Below, in pieces: positions 1 to 11,555 of a stretch of DNA of 64,000 nucleotides (positions are counted from its first letter, which is position 1; each line of letters starts with the position of its first letter). The stretch is taken from positions 13,392,001-13,456,000 of the forward strand of contig OY292280.1 of the NCBI GenBank assembly GCA_958496175.1. Direction: 5' to 3'. The notes beneath the pieces were generated by a model that made no database searches, was not told where the DNA came from, and saw nothing but the letters and a program-made list of their open reading frames with translations. The DNA comes from Sisyra terminalis (lineage: Eukaryota > Arthropoda > Insecta > Neuroptera > Sisyridae). The position numbers were made by a program, and so were the translations under genes.

Positions 1-511
1 TATTCCAATACTTTATACAATCATCGGATTTTTTCTTTTATTAATTTGGGTTTTCCAGGATGAATTTAATTATGTTTTCTGGGTCCCTACTTCACCTAAT
101 TAAGATCAAACATCTGGGGAAACTTCAGCACTGGGAACTTTCCGATAATTTTAGTTCCAGAGTTAGTTGTCCCCAGTCCCTCATTTAGAGATAAATGTAA
201 TGGAATAGAGTCGAAGTAAATCGAAAAATCATGGCTGAAGAACCAAGAGATATGTATTTGGCTTAGTTATTGTCATATGCCTAATTAAAGAACTCTAGTA
301 ATTCTAGGGATAAAAAAAAATCGTAAAGTGAGAAATATTAAAAGTTTGCTATAATTTTGGACTCAAGTGCCTTTTATGTAAGGTTGCATTTTATATTTTA
401 TTTATACAAAATACTGACTTTAATTGAGTCACCTGGAGACACCGTTGAAACAATTGAATCGTATAAATAAGCTTGAAATATATGTACACGTTTATAAAAA
501 CAATTAAATAA
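1..511. other. No gene seen; AT-rich flank
   Basis: No convincing exon, RNA gene or repeat boundary is visible. The only longer open frame here, on the minus strand, runs into the SINE that follows and has no family features. Confidence 0.5.
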
Positions 512-640
512 GCCTACTGGTGGCCGAGTGGTCAAGGTGGCCGGTCCAAAACTGGAAGATTTTGGGTTAGATCTTCGTATCAAGTAAGTTTTAAATATTT
601 CTCAATTACGGATTTTTATGAACCCTAGAGTCGTTAAAAA
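512..640 (+). repeat. tRNA-derived SINE copy
   Basis: The head TGGCCGAGTGG fits the RNA polymerase III box A consensus exactly. A degraded box B-like stretch follows about 35 bases on. The body, with ACGGATTTTTATGAACC and CTAGAGTCG, recurs inverted at 5,560-5,765 and 17,635-17,710, so this is a dispersed family rather than a functional tRNA. There is no clover-leaf closure. Confidence 0.6.
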
Positions 641-643
641 TCT

Positions 644-850
644 TGGCTCAAGTCTTTTATAGAACAGTCAAATCTGGCGACGTTGCATTTTTGTTTTGTA
701 TTCTATTCACAATTTTTTTTGGCAATTCAATTCTTATATGGTATAATTGTCTTTTGTGACTAAATTTTCATTATGGGCCGATTTATTTGCGAATTAAATA
801 AAAAACAAAGTAGAAAATGCAACGTTGCCAGATTTGATGGTTCTAAAAGA
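644..850. mobile_element. Foldback MITE, relative of the hAT MITE family
   Basis: This is a palindromic element. Its left arm GGCTCAAGTC...GACGTTGCATTT is mirrored by GAAAATGCAACGTTGCCAG on the right. The middle shares the ATGGTATAATT and TTTTCATTATGG blocks of the hAT MITEs found at 4,550 and elsewhere. The outer ends have diverged, so the limits are approximate. Confidence 0.6.
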
Positions 851-2389
851 GATATGATTCAATGCAAGGTGTAAATAGTAATTTGTAGCCATAAATAAAT
901 TGCATGGTCGTTTTAAACATTTTTTTTTTAAATTTTCAAGGAAAAGATAAACGTTATACAATGGTTAATTTTTATATGGGGGGGGGGCAGTGGGTACGGC
1001 TCTGGTTTGGGATCGAGAAGTTAAGCCAAGTGGCAACGTTAACGACCCAAAACCATTTCAAAATGAGTCACGAAATAATTGACCGAAGGCGAACAAATAA
1101 ATTATTTACCAACACGAAAACCAATTTGTTTTTTTTTCTTTTATATATTTTTTTCTCCATTATTGCTTAGGCCAGAAATGCAACTTTGAAAATCATTTTT
1201 TTCCCTGCCTGCATATTAATTTTGAAAAAAAGAAGTCACGGATTTTTTGTTGACGTGCCTGGAATCAATAAAACGGATTTTTTTTTTTTTGGAAAGAATA
1301 AAAAAAATCCGAAGTTACAATCGGTAGCAATTTTGGTTGCCGAAGGCAACTAAAATTGCAATTATTTGCATGCAAAGTGTATCACATCTGAGGAAAACCT
1401 ACCCTTATTTGATGATCATACGTGTGATCATCCAGGAAAATAATCTGGCAGTTAATTGTTGTTTTCGATTTTCCACAAAAACATTCCATTTTCGAACCAA
1501 GTTGTCAACAAAACACTAAAAACCAAGTTTCAAACTCATTTTCCACAAAACACAGTTAGCACTTTTCCCAACTTTTTCAACTCCGGTTTAGATGGTAGCA
1601 ATCCGAATTTCTGCGAATACACTCCCGAAAAACATTACCCCGTCTCGGAAAAACGCCACGATTTACTCCATTTTTCCCAATTTCCACTGTATAATCCGAA
1701 AATTACGTTCTCTTCGCGTCAATCCAACACTGAAGCAAAGTAGAGGAACTCTTCAACTTTGTTCAAGAAACTTTTCGGTTTCTTCAAGAAACCCAACAGA
1801 TACGTATTCCCAGAAAAATCCAAAAACTCCAAAACAATCTCCCCAAAACACCCTTTTCAGGTTTCCAACACGTATGATTCAACCCCAACTGGTACTAATT
1901 CACCAAGTGGTCACTAACCACTGTGGGTAAATATGGGGCAAGTTTGGGGAATTTTATTCAGTTTCAAATAAGTCCGAGTCTGCATTCAATGTCTTTGCCC
2001 CACTACAAACGGCTGACCAAAAGTCTTGATCTTTTACCTAAGTAAGACATAATGATCTATGGATCAACAGGTAAGACGAAGACCACGGTGAGATCCGACC
2101 AATCCAAGCCGAAGAAAACTAATGAACATTCACATTGTCTCGTTCCGGCCCGATGTTTATTACCTCTAGTAACTCTCAACTCCACTTATTTCTTTCAATA
2201 ATTTCCGCTCAACATCTTCGTATAGAGTGGTCAAAAAAGGCCGTCTAAAGATCCAAATGATCTACTTATACTAACTCATGATTATGGCCCAGAGAGTCCA
2301 GGTCGAAATCGGCATTTAACTTAAGAAAAATTCTCATCTACCAACAAATTGGTACTAATAAATGTTCAAAACAATAGAACTATACAGTT
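851..2389. other. No gene recognised; includes G-run and a C/A-rich stretch
   Basis: A nine-base G run lies near 978. From about 1,430 to 1,930 the plus strand is noticeably C- and A-rich, with overlapping open frames up to 112 codons. Their translations are low-complexity Asn/Pro/Ser/Phe strings without domain features. The stretch resembles a leader or promoter more than a coding exon and could belong to a minus-strand gene lying left of the window. Confidence 0.4.
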
Positions 2390-2521
2390 AGACCCATTAG
2401 ACCCTTTTCTATTAAAAATATTGCAGTTGCATTTCCGTTTTTTTGAAGTAGTACCGAAGACATTTAAATGTTCAAAAACCCCATTAAAAGTCATTTAAAG
2501 TTAAAAGCATTTTAAATGTAA

Positions 2522-2655
2522 AGCAGGCCATTCACGCTCCGACTTGCAGTACTACTAATTGGATCGCCTAAATATTCCGACTAGTCCGACTTTAGATCCA
2601 ACTGCAAAAGTCGGACCATTAGTTGGACTGCAAATCGGAGCATGAATGGCCTGCT
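2522..2655. mobile_element. PIF/Harbinger-like MITE, 134 bp
   Basis: The terminal inverted repeats begin AGCAGGCCATTCACGCTCCG and end with its complement. Both sides are flanked by TAA, the 3-bp target duplication typical of PIF/Harbinger elements. The interior is itself palindromic around the motif TCCGACTAGTCCGA. There is no coding capacity. Confidence 0.65.
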
Positions 2656-3261
2656 TAATATCAAAATGCTATCTTTTTCAACTGGCGCACTTTTGCATTG
2701 CAGTCTTATGACTTATTGTGTTTTCTGGGTCCCTTTTTTCCACTAATTTAAGGCCAATTAGCTGATATGTCAGATATATGTCAGATATGTCAGTGATCCA
2801 CATACTTAATGCTGTTTGATAAATTCGGTACTGAAATCCTTAACTCTAATCTCCTAAACTATTCGAACCCATCTTTCAAAATGTGAAGATCAAATTTTGT
2901 AGATAAATCCTTAAATCCGATTTTAACAAGGAAATCAATATATCATGTTAGTTTGTCGGTGATTATTGTCTAATTTTTACTATAAATGAATCTCTATGTA
3001 AATTGATTACCACCTTAAATCTATAAAGAGAGAAATATTTCAAAATCGTTCATTTTTATTTTATTTCAGGTATCATTAATTCAAATTGGATAATTTTGAT
3101 ACCCACCTATCTAGAGGTGAATTCTTTTAAAATACCTCATTTTTAGTTTATTAATTAGTTTCATATGCTACTACAAAATGAATTTACAGAGAAGTACAAC
3201 AAAGTTTATATAATTGTTGGGGGTATCGTTGAAAAACAATTTAAGAGCAATAATAATTTAT

Positions 3262-3318
3262 AAAGATCCAACTTCGAAAGTGGGACTGCAAATCGGAGCG
3301 TGAATGGCCTGCTTAATA
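3262..3318. mobile_element. Truncated right half of the PIF-like MITE
   Basis: Only the right arm is present, from GATCCAACTTCGAAAG to GGCCTGCTTAA. It matches the right end of the complete copies at 2,522 and 3,590. Confidence 0.6.
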
Positions 3319-3589
3319 ATATTAAAATGTCTCTAAATACCTTTTTCAACTGGGGCACTTTTGCATTGCAGCCTTAAGACTTATTGTGCTTTCTGAGTCC
3401 CCTTTTTCCACTAATTTAAGGCCAATTAGCTGAGGATATGTCAGTGATCCACGTACTAGACCCATTAGACCCTTCCTATTAAAAGTATTGCAGTTGCATT
3501 TCCGTTTTTTTGAAGTGGTACCAAAAAGACATTTAAATGTTCAAAAACCCCATTAAAATCATTTCAAATTAAAAGCATTTTAAATGTAA

Positions 3590-3735
3590 AGCAGGCCATT
3601 CACGCTCCGACTTGCAATACTGCTAGTCGGACTATTAGTTGGATCGCGTAAATATTCCGACTAGTCCGAATTTAGATCCAACTTCGAAAGTCGGACCATT
3701 AGATGGACTGCAAATCGGAGCGTGAATGGCCTGCT
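3590..3735. mobile_element. PIF/Harbinger-like MITE, 146 bp
   Basis: This is a second complete copy with the same terminal repeats and TAA on both sides. It is slightly longer in the middle than the copy at 2,522. It sits at the equivalent place in the duplicated flanking block, so it probably spread by segmental duplication. Confidence 0.65.
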
Positions 3736-3800
3736 TAATAATATCAAAATGCTACCTTTTTCAACTGGGGTACTTTTGTATTGCAGTCTTAAGACTTATT

Positions 3801-4549
3801 GAATAAAAATCAAAGAACAATAATAATTTAGTGTATTAAATTAAGTAGTTGACTAAGTAGGAACTGCTTATGTTTAGTGGAATTAATTTCACTCCTTACC
3901 AATCACCTTGTATTCAATGAAAATTAGATACTGAAATCATTTAAATACGTGAAAGACGAATCAAGATGCAGGTATATAAGAATGAAACTCATAAAAACTG
4001 TAGTTTGTCCGTTTTAGCTTTCGACTATCATTAGAAAATCACATATGTACCAAGTTTTAATAGAAGCCACTAAGAAAAAAAATCTATATCCCGTTCATAC
4101 ATAAACCGTAATGAGAAAAACCGTTCATTAATAAAGGAAATAACTTTTTTCAATTAATTACGATTTTAATCAGGAAATTGAATAAATTACTCATTAATTT
4201 ATGTAAACCATCATATTTATCAATTCATAAAATTTTTTACACTGCTTTTATTACATATTAATTACAATTAACGTAGACTAGGTTTTCTTCTTATAATCTA
4301 ATTTCTTAGTGTAAATTTATGATTTTTTTTCTTATATACCGTAATTGCTCAATTATTTGTATTATTGTTTTAATCCCTGAGAAACTAATTTTTCTTATTG
4401 TTTAATCCACAATTAGGTTACTCAGGAGGTGTAGGTAATAGAAATTTTTAGCACTTATATTTGTTAAAAGAATTTTTAAATCATTTTCCTAGTAATGACT
4501 GTACATCACTAAGGATACAGTTTAAGGCTACGAGTTTTGGTTAATTTTT
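3801..4549. other. No gene seen; AT-rich
   Basis: No open frame or repeat boundary that I could support. Confidence 0.4.
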
Positions 4550-4986
4550 GGCTCAAGTGTACTTTAGCACACCCACAATCTGGCAACGTTGCATTTCCAC
4601 TTTGTTTTTAATTTAATTCGCGATGTTTTTGCTGATTTAATTCTAACATGGTATAATTCTCTCTTTTGTTGCTAAATTTTCATTATGGACCGATTTAATC
4701 GCGAATTAAATTAAAAACAAAGTCGAAAATGCAACGGTGCCAAATTGTGGGTGTGCTAAAGGGCTCAAGTGTACTTTAGCACACTCACAATCTGGCAATG
4801 TTGCATTTTCCACTTTGTTTTCAATTTAGTTCGCGATTAAATCGGTCCATAATGAAAATTTAGCCACAAAAGAAAGAATTATAGCATATTAGAATTGAAT
4901 AAACAAAAATATCGCGAATTAAATTAAAAACAAAGTCGAAAATGCAACGTTGCCAGATTGTGGGTGTGCTAAAGTACACTTGAGCC
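4550..4986. mobile_element. Two abutting hAT foldback MITEs
   Basis: The first copy (4,550-4,761) lacks its last few terminal bases and runs directly into a complete second copy (4,762-4,986). Each is a near-perfect palindrome with ends GGCTCAAGTGTACTTTAGCA and an interior of AATTCGCGAT plus the TTTTCATTATGGACCGATT block. The family assignment rests on the 8-bp target duplications around copies at 21,162, 23,447 and 24,249. Confidence 0.8.
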
Positions 4987-5559
4987 GTAAAATCGAAAGA
5001 TTTAATTTGAATTTTTTGGAAATGTTCATGTTATACAACTTCTCTAAATACATTCCCGTAATTTATTTTAATCGAACCCGAAGGGGGTGATTACTAAAAA
5101 CAAAATTTTTTGTCTATTGAACTTAAAGTTGAACTCTTCGAAACCTACCTTGAAAGTATTTGATCCTTTTTTTCTTTTTTAGTCAATCATTTATCTATTT
5201 TCAGCGAAAATTAAAATTTCATTGTTGCTAAAACATGACGAGTTATAGAAATATCGATTTTCATATTGATATATTACAATATGAAATATCGATATTTTTT
5301 CAACATCTCTAGAACAAATTTGCTATGGTCAACATATTAATCAAAAATTTAATTTTAACATGTAATAATTTAACCAAATTTTATTCTATTACACAAATAT
5401 ATAGTAAAGCTAAAATTTTAAAATATTAGACGTAAACCAGAGCCACCTGTCAAAGATATTTTGGGAAAGTATCGAGATACAAGATAAGTTACTTTTTTAA
5501 AAAAGAATCCAAAATTACTATAGATATCTAGTTACTTTTAAAAAAGGGAACCTAAATAC

Positions 5560-5765
5560 CTATTGCCTAATACCTAAGGATTTTTTTTTAAATTGTTATT
5601 TACCGTCGCTTTATAACTACTAAGGTCCCTTAGCGACTCTAGGGTTAATTAAATCCGTTATCGAGAAATATTGAAAATTTACACGATACGCGGATCGAAC
5701 CCACTACTTATAAGGATATTTACCTTTATTGTTCAGCTATTTTATCACATAGTAAGGACCAATAA
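5560..5765 (-). repeat. tRNA-derived SINE copy with intact box B
   Basis: Read on the minus strand, the segment contains GTGGGTTCGATCC, a perfect polymerase III box B. It is followed by the family body (TTTCTCGATAACGG, then ACCCTAGAGTCG). The orientation is opposite to the copy at 512. Confidence 0.6.
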
Positions 5766-6446
5766 GGATAATATACCTTATAAGGAACTTAAATACTTAT
5801 CTTAAGTTACCTTTTAAGATACTTTTTAGTTACTTCGTATATTATGCAGGTTCTAAGTTTTGTAACGTATAAGTCGTTGGATACTCAGATAATGTATTTC
5901 TTATTTTTATTAATTTAGGAAAAAGTAAAATATGGATGCTCCATCTCCTGTAACCAAAACATACTTTAAATACGAATGAAGATTAATATATGAAATTTTT
6001 ATAGATCTGTAGAAAAAAAATAAATAAAACTTTGCATTTAATCTTTCGGTATCTAAGATACTTTTTAATTCGCAAGAACTAATTACTTTTTGTCAAAAAA
6101 ACAAAAGAAACCAAGATAGAGTATCTTAGATACTTTAAAGTAACAGAATTTTTTTTTTTTGACAACTCTGATGCTAACTAAGCTTTTTTTTAAGACCTTG
6201 TAAAGCAATGCTGCCATTTGTCATATAATAATTGGTTTATTAGACTTACACCAGAAAATTGATTACAATGATTGTTTGTTAAGGTACAGGTTTCAATAAG
6301 AATATATTATCTCTTTAAAAAGATACAATTTTAACAATTAACTTATATATTCATAATTCAGACATAAAACACGCATTTGCCACATTTTATAAAGCTAATG
6401 GCAGATGAGTTACAAGGCAAATTATATATTTAAAAACTATATACCT
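5766..6446. other. No gene seen
   Basis: AT-rich sequence with simple A/T runs. I see no exon or repeat boundary. Confidence 0.4.
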
Positions 6447-6605
6447 TAGTGGGTTCAAGTCCTTTTTAATTCAGTCAAATCTGGCAACGTTACATTTTCT
6501 AAATTTTCATCTTTTGGCTAAATATTATGGGCAAATTTACTCAGGAATTAAAAACAACGTACCAAATGCAAAGTTGCCAGCTTTTGACCGACCAAAAAAG
6601 GATAT
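6447..6605. mobile_element. Diverged hAT-MITE relative
   Basis: The inverted ends are GGTTCAAGTCCTTTTTAATT and its complement AAAAAGGATATGAACC. The inner CTGGCAACGTTACATTT and AAATGCAAAGTTGCCAG blocks belong to the same palindrome family as 644-850. Confidence 0.6.
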
Positions 6606-6965
6606 GAACCCCTTAACGATGATAATTAATTCTCATGATGTATCACAACATATTATTTTCTAATTGCATTCAAAATTATGTACAGTAAAAGTAATACATT
6701 TCCTTCTTATTTTTCAAATATTAAATATGTGACAATTCTAATTTAGCGTAATTACTTTTTGTTTTTTCATTTAATTTGGACCCAATTTTTCAAATACAAA
6801 TAAAGCGTTGACGGTGTGGAAAATAAAATATTTATTTATACCTGCATACTGTGTATACAATATATAGGATACATTGCGGTCCAATTTAAGTAGTATAATT
6901 TAATATAATAATATATAAAAATCATACCATAAACATAAATTTGAATAGAAGTTCAAACAAAAATA

Positions 6966-7020
6966 TTCGTGACGTATTGCCCAGATACGTATTTCGATTG
7001 TCAAGCAATCTTCCTCAGTG
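6966..7020 (-). ncRNA. Hammerhead-ribozyme-like core
   Basis: On the minus strand the order is CTGAGGA (fits CUGANGA), a stem GATTGC/CAATC, then GAAA, a stem ACGTAT/ATACGT, then GTC. These are the core and stems II and III of a hammerhead. The closing stem I is not obvious next to the core, so activity is uncertain. The opposed copy near 7,093 has CAAA in place of GAAA and looks inactive. Confidence 0.45.
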
Positions 7021-7266
7021 GTCATCAAGTAGTTTGGATCACTCCGTAACTGCTTTGTGATGATTCATGTGAAAAGAGTAATCCAAACTACTTGACCACT
7101 GAGGAAGATTGTTTGGCAATCAAAATACGTATCTGGGCAATACGACACGAATATTTTTGTTTGAACTTCTGTTCAAATTTATGTTTATGGTATGATTTTT
7201 ATATATTGTTATATTAAATTATACTACATAAATTGGACCGCAATATATCCTATATATTGTATACAC

Positions 7267-7581
7267 CATGGATCGGCAACCTGCGGCCCGTGGGCCGCAT
7301 ACAGCCCGCGAGATATCTTGGTGCGGCCCGCAAGATATCTTGGTGCGGCCCGCAAGATATCTTGGTGCGGCCCGCAAGATATATTGGTGCGGCCCGCAAG
7401 ATATCTTGGTGCGGCCCACAAGATTCTCACCGCAACGCACATGACGGACACATAGCGTTTTATTTTTAAAACTAAAATATTTGTACTTAAATATTGTAAG
7501 TATACCTACTACAAGTGCGGCCCGCACTGATCCCCATGAAAAATATTTGGCCCTTTTACAACAAAATGTTGCCGACCCATG
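7267..7581. mobile_element. Nonautonomous hAT element, 315 bp, with GTATACAC target duplication
   Basis: The termini CATGGATCGGCAACC and GTTGCCGACCCATG are inverted. The 8-bp direct repeat GTATACAC flanks both sides (7,259-7,266 and 7,582-7,589), as expected for hAT. The sequence is GC-rich against its surroundings and has the CGGCCCGTGGGCCGC style ends common in hAT elements. It interrupts the right arm of the foldback element. Confidence 0.85.
7303..7424. repeat. 22-bp tandem repeat, about five units
   Basis: The unit is GTGCGGCCCGCAAGATATCT plus TG, repeated with few changes; each unit contains the palindrome AAGATATCTT. It lies inside the hAT element, and the open frames read across it on both strands are artefacts of the repeat. 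Confidence 0.9.
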
Positions 7582-7600
7582 GTATACACAGTGTAACTGG

Positions 7601-8049
7601 TCAAAGTGAGCGAAAAAATCTTATATTGATTATACCTGCATAGATTATAAATTAAAATAGTGATAAACAATAATCACAGCAAAAATTTATTATTCATCTG
7701 AAAAACAAAAATGAGCTATTGTCAAGTCACTAAAAATGATTTGGAAATTCAAAGAAAAATAAATTATTTAACTAAATAAAAGGAAATATCACTTCTGGAG
7801 CTTTGTGCTCTTAGAAAAAGAACATCTCTTACTAGATATGATGTCATTTAAGTTGAATAAAATTGGGAAAGCAAAATAATTGTATTTTTTAAATGAATCC
7901 ATAGGCAAGGTTGGTAGAATTGATCGATTTGAATCGACCAATGGAGTCGAAATTAAATGAAAATGTTCATAGTTAATAGAATATTAAAATTGTGGTGAAT
8001 GTAAAACTTAGATTAAATTCTTATTTTACTAAACTAATTTAGATCTAGT
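7601..8049. other. No gene seen; 3' flank of SMNDC1
   Basis: AT-rich sequence with no supported feature; probably includes the 3' untranslated region of the minus-strand gene that ends at 8,050. Confidence 0.4.
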
Positions 8050-11000
8050 TTATGGTTTCCTCCATTTTTCAGAAGGTGTGAATTCAGTCATTGGTTTGCC
8101 ACTCATTCCACAAGTTCCTATACCGACTCGGCCATTTATATTATCGGGCGAAACAAATATACTTTTGGTTTTGAATCCTTTTTTCGTTGCTTTTGATGTA
8201 AATGCAATCCATTTGTTCTTCTCAACTTCTCGTTCCGCCTCGATTTCTTTAAATCGTTGCTGCTTTTTCAATTTCTTCTTTTTAAGATACTCACGTTGAT
8301 TTAGTTTCAAATATTTTCTAAAAGAAGAGAATATAAAAGAATAACGTTAGAGATATAATTTTTCAACTCACTTTTTCGTGTTTTCATTTTCAAATGGCTT
8401 TTCTACTAATTCTTTTAATTCGTCAACTGTAGTGGTTGATCGGTTACGATATGCAAGGAAAGTAACGCTGACGACTCCATCGTCGGTGATTGAATCGATT
8501 ATTGCTTCGTAAAACCTAAAAAAAAAAAAATGCAAGTCAAGAATAAATTTCCCTTTTTTCCACAATTTTTAATTTAAAAAACTATTCTATACATTAGGGT
8601 GTCCGTTATTTCCCAAATTGATATTTTTACAGCGATCGTCCCCTGAATTTTTAGTTTAAGACACAAAAAAATTATCAAATGCAATTAAGCTCTTAATTTC
8701 TTGATTAAACCGTGCCGGAATCATGTTACTTTTACTATTTAAATAACATGCCATTATTTGACTTTTTACCATTTAATTTTTTTTCTCAGAAACAAATGGA
8801 TGAAAAGATTTAAGGTCAAATTATTCTCACGTAAAATTTAACGCTCTACAAAAAAGGTCTCTTACGAATTTTCGATTAAATCACTCCATTAAAAGTTATT
8901 CAACATTTAACTTGTGCCTAATATAAATCTTGGAATATTTTCAACTTTTTGCTCATTTTTACTTTTTTTAACTATAAAATCATTGGAAGAGAGATAAAAA
9001 TTATTATCATTAGAGCGCCAGTGATTATTTGTGTTAATTTTATGGTTTGAACAGAAAATTAAACAAAAAAAATATTTTTTGACAATTAAAACCGGTGACA
9101 TAAGATCCGAATTCGCTATAGTCGTGAAATTCAATTTATCCAGGATAAATTTTCGTACTTTAATCAATATTTTGTACCTACAAAGTGAATGTCATACTAA
9201 TTAATGAGACTATCGACAAAAGTTCAATTAAAATTCGAATTTTTACCATTTCACCGGACGCCATCTATGAGAAATTTCTTAGAACTTGTAGTCAACAAAT
9301 TAAATGTTGAATAAATTACAAAATATAAATTAATGCAAGTTAAATGTTGAATAACTTTTAATGGAGTGATTTAATCGAAAATTCATAAGAAACCTTTTTT
9401 GTAGAGCGTTAAATTTTACGTCAGAATAATTTGACCTTAAATCTTTTCATCCATTTGTTTTTGAGAAAAAAAAAATTAAAACTAAAAAGTCAAATAATCC
9501 CATGTTATTTAAATGGTAAAAGTAACATGATTCCGGCACGGTTTAATCAAGAAATTAAGAGCTTAATTTTATGGAATAATTTTTTTTATATCTTAAACTA
9601 AAAATTCAGGGGGCGATCGCTGTAAAAAAATCAATTTGGGAAATAACCGACACCCTACTATACATGTTGTATTACAAAATTTTACATACTACTATACATT
9701 ATTACATGGTTTTAAATAAAAAAAATGAACTTATGGAATTTGGCAGGTGCAGCGATGATATATTTAATCAAACATTAAACTATATTTGCCTTTGGCAAAA
9801 CATGGACTCTAAGATCAAGAATGGTATGGTGGCTCTATACCAAAGGTAGGCAAATGTGTTAGAAGTTTTAGAAAATCCGTGTCTTATTTACGATACAAAA
9901 TTTCAAAGTTGCTTTAAATTTTATGGGGAATTGTTTCTAGATTTTAATATTGAATATAGTTTCATGATTGGATTGCAGCTCCCTATAGCTTCATGTATCC
10001 ATCCAGAGAAATATCCCCAAACCCGGAATCTCCGAGTCAAATTACCTATGTTGATAACTTTACTCCAACTGCAGCTTTAGAAGCCATTCTGAACTCTTTC
10101 ACCCCCGCAAGAATCATACAGACTGAAAATTAACCGTAGCTGGAAACCCAAGAAACCAAACTTGGGATATGCCAGAATAAACCAAATAATTAATCATCCA
10201 AATTTCTAGGAGATACAGGACCATTGAGGTACCACTTTTATGGCAGACTTGGTTCTTAAAATCTCATAGTTTTCTCTCCCAAATAGAGATTTAAATTGTT
10301 CAATGCTTGTGTTTTGTATTTCAATTTTTGTAAATAAAAATTTAATTTTCAATATTATAAAATAGTTTAGAAATAAATGAAATTTGAAAATGGCGCTTTA
10401 AAGATATCGTTAATATCGGTTATGCTAGTCCACTAGCGCGCCATCGGTACTTACTTTGAGGAAATAAGTCCTTTTGAGGAGCAAAAAATTAACATTGAGT
10501 AGGCCTCCCTTGCTTTAAGGAAAGGCCCCCAGAACCAAGAAAAAGATATATATTTCATTAAACATCAAGTAACGTTTACTTCATACACAGAAAAAGAACT
10601 AAATATCAATTTTTAATAATAAAACATTCTGTTCTAATTTGCTTGCGATTCCTTGGAGATGAGATCCCATAGTTGAAAATTGTTATCTTGGGAAATGTTC
10701 GAAGGAAAACAATGAATTTTATAACAAAATGGAGTTGTCATCTCTTGTAAATCACCGATTTAAGAGGAAATTGGATATAAAAGAATTAAAGTTATATAGG
10801 ATTTCTGGACTTGAAGAAGTGCTAGAATTTAGAGTATAATTAGACGAAGAGCAGGTGTGATGAAATAAAATGTGAAAACTGATATTTTGTTAACTTACTG
10901 ACTATTCTCAGCCCATTTTGCCAAGCAGTGATCCCCAACTTTCCAAATTTTTGCTATTACATGATGCTTTTTCCCCGATTGACCATAGACCTTCTCAGGA

Positions 11001-11297
11001 ATGACATAGGGTTGTGCCAATGGTTCGCTGTTTCGACTTTGGTTGTTCTTTTGCACATTTTGATGTGAACTTGAAGACGATTCATTTGACTCTACTTGTG
11101 ACTTAAGATCTCTACTTAAATTTATTACCTCTTCTAAATCTTCTTTTAGTTTCAACAGTTCACGATTATTTGAATCGGACAGAAGTGCAGCCTCCACCTG
11201 TAACCAATATTGCAATGCCATTTTAATGTTTCTAACCAAACAGACGCCATTATACCTGTTGTAGTTGAAGCAAATAATTTTGCAACTCGTCCCCCAT
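8050..11297 (-). CDS. SMNDC1: Survival motor neuron domain-containing protein 1 (SPF30)
   Basis: This is a spliceosome assembly factor that uses a Tudor domain to bind dimethylarginine on Sm proteins. There are four coding exons: 11,256-11,297, 10,899-11,197, 8,372-8,515 and 8,050-8,317. They join in frame to 250 aa, close to the roughly 240 aa of animal orthologues. The N terminus MGDELQNYLLQLQQVEAALL is the family's coiled leader. The Tudor domain spans about residues 95-155 (KVGDHCLAKW, then FYEAIIDSI). A basic helix (YLKKKKLKKQQRFKE) and the conserved tail (KWIAFTSK, GVGIGTCG-like, FTPSEKWRKP) follow. All introns are GT-AG. The start ATG is the only one upstream of the leader. Identity is read from the translation. 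Confidence 0.93.
8597..9655. mobile_element. Mariner-like foldback element, about 1.06 kb
   Basis: Arms of roughly 310 bases are inverted copies of each other: 8,597-8,910 and 9,340-9,655. The ends GGGTGTCCGTTATTTCCC are flanked by TA on both sides, as for Tc1/mariner-type insertions. It lies in the intron between SMNDC1 exons 2 and 3. It shares the ACGCTCTACAAAAA block with the element at 55,674-56,227. Confidence 0.75.
9664..10133 (+). CDS. Possible small nested gene inside an SMNDC1 intron
   Basis: Two plus-strand exons can be joined: 9,664-9,845 (donor AG|GTAGGC) and 9,989-10,133 (acceptor CCCTATAG|C). They give 108 aa ending at TAA. The second exon has a protein-like composition (PSREISPNPESPSQ, then TAALEAILNSFTP). 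The first starts immediately after the foldback element at a plain ATG. I do not recognise the product. It may be a fragment of a longer or decayed gene, since the first exon's N-terminal part is low-quality and a better acceptor exists at 9,746. Confidence 0.3.
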
Positions 11298-11555
11298 TTT
11301 ACCTTCTTTATGCTTAGAAATAAAACTGTTCTTTCTACAATGAAAATAGTTTAGTAAAATAAATAATTATAAGATTGATGTACACAGTTAGCTTTGTCTA
11401 ATATTATGAATAAGTTTCTCAACCATGGCACTTTCGTAAACATGCGTAATGGCCGTCATTGACTATCAAAGCGCCATCTATTCATTTTATAATGTACCAT
11501 AATGTACTATAATGGTAGAGTTCTCTACTAAGCAAAATTATTAAATCGATTCAAT

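Larger units (their letters stand above)
2390..3800. repeat. Segmental direct repeat carrying PIF-like MITEs
   Basis: A block beginning GACCCATTAGACCC near 2,390 recurs near 3,460. A second block around 2,640-2,800 (reading through GGCCAATTAGCTGA) recurs at 3,290-3,450. The result is a partly duplicated, rearranged array of a roughly 400-base unit, each carrying all or half of the same MITE. Confidence 0.7.
6843..7600. mobile_element. Foldback element with inverted hammerhead-like cores
   Basis: The left arm, from about 6,849 (GTGTATACAATATATAGGAT), is repeated inverted at 7,150-7,262. Between the arms are two opposed copies of a hammerhead-like core (CTGAGGA...GAAA). The right end is split from the rest by a hAT insertion at 7,267-7,581. 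The same foldback family recurs at 16,345-16,610, 21,618-22,045 and 57,005-58,075. Confidence 0.65.

Noticed and set aside
512..600. A functional tRNA gene
   Set aside because: Box A is perfect, but box B is degraded, no clover-leaf closes, and the body repeats elsewhere as a SINE.
1456..1930. Two overlapping plus-strand ORFs of 95 and 112 codons
   Set aside because: Low-complexity Asn/Pro/Ser composition, no domain and no splice context; better read as a C/A-rich leader-like region.
7303..7424. CRISPR-like array
   Set aside because: Units are contiguous with no spacers, and the setting is a eukaryotic hAT element.
7192..7527. Overlapping open frames on both strands
   Set aside because: They are created by the 22-bp tandem repeat, whose length leaves several frames open; the peptides are repeat translations.
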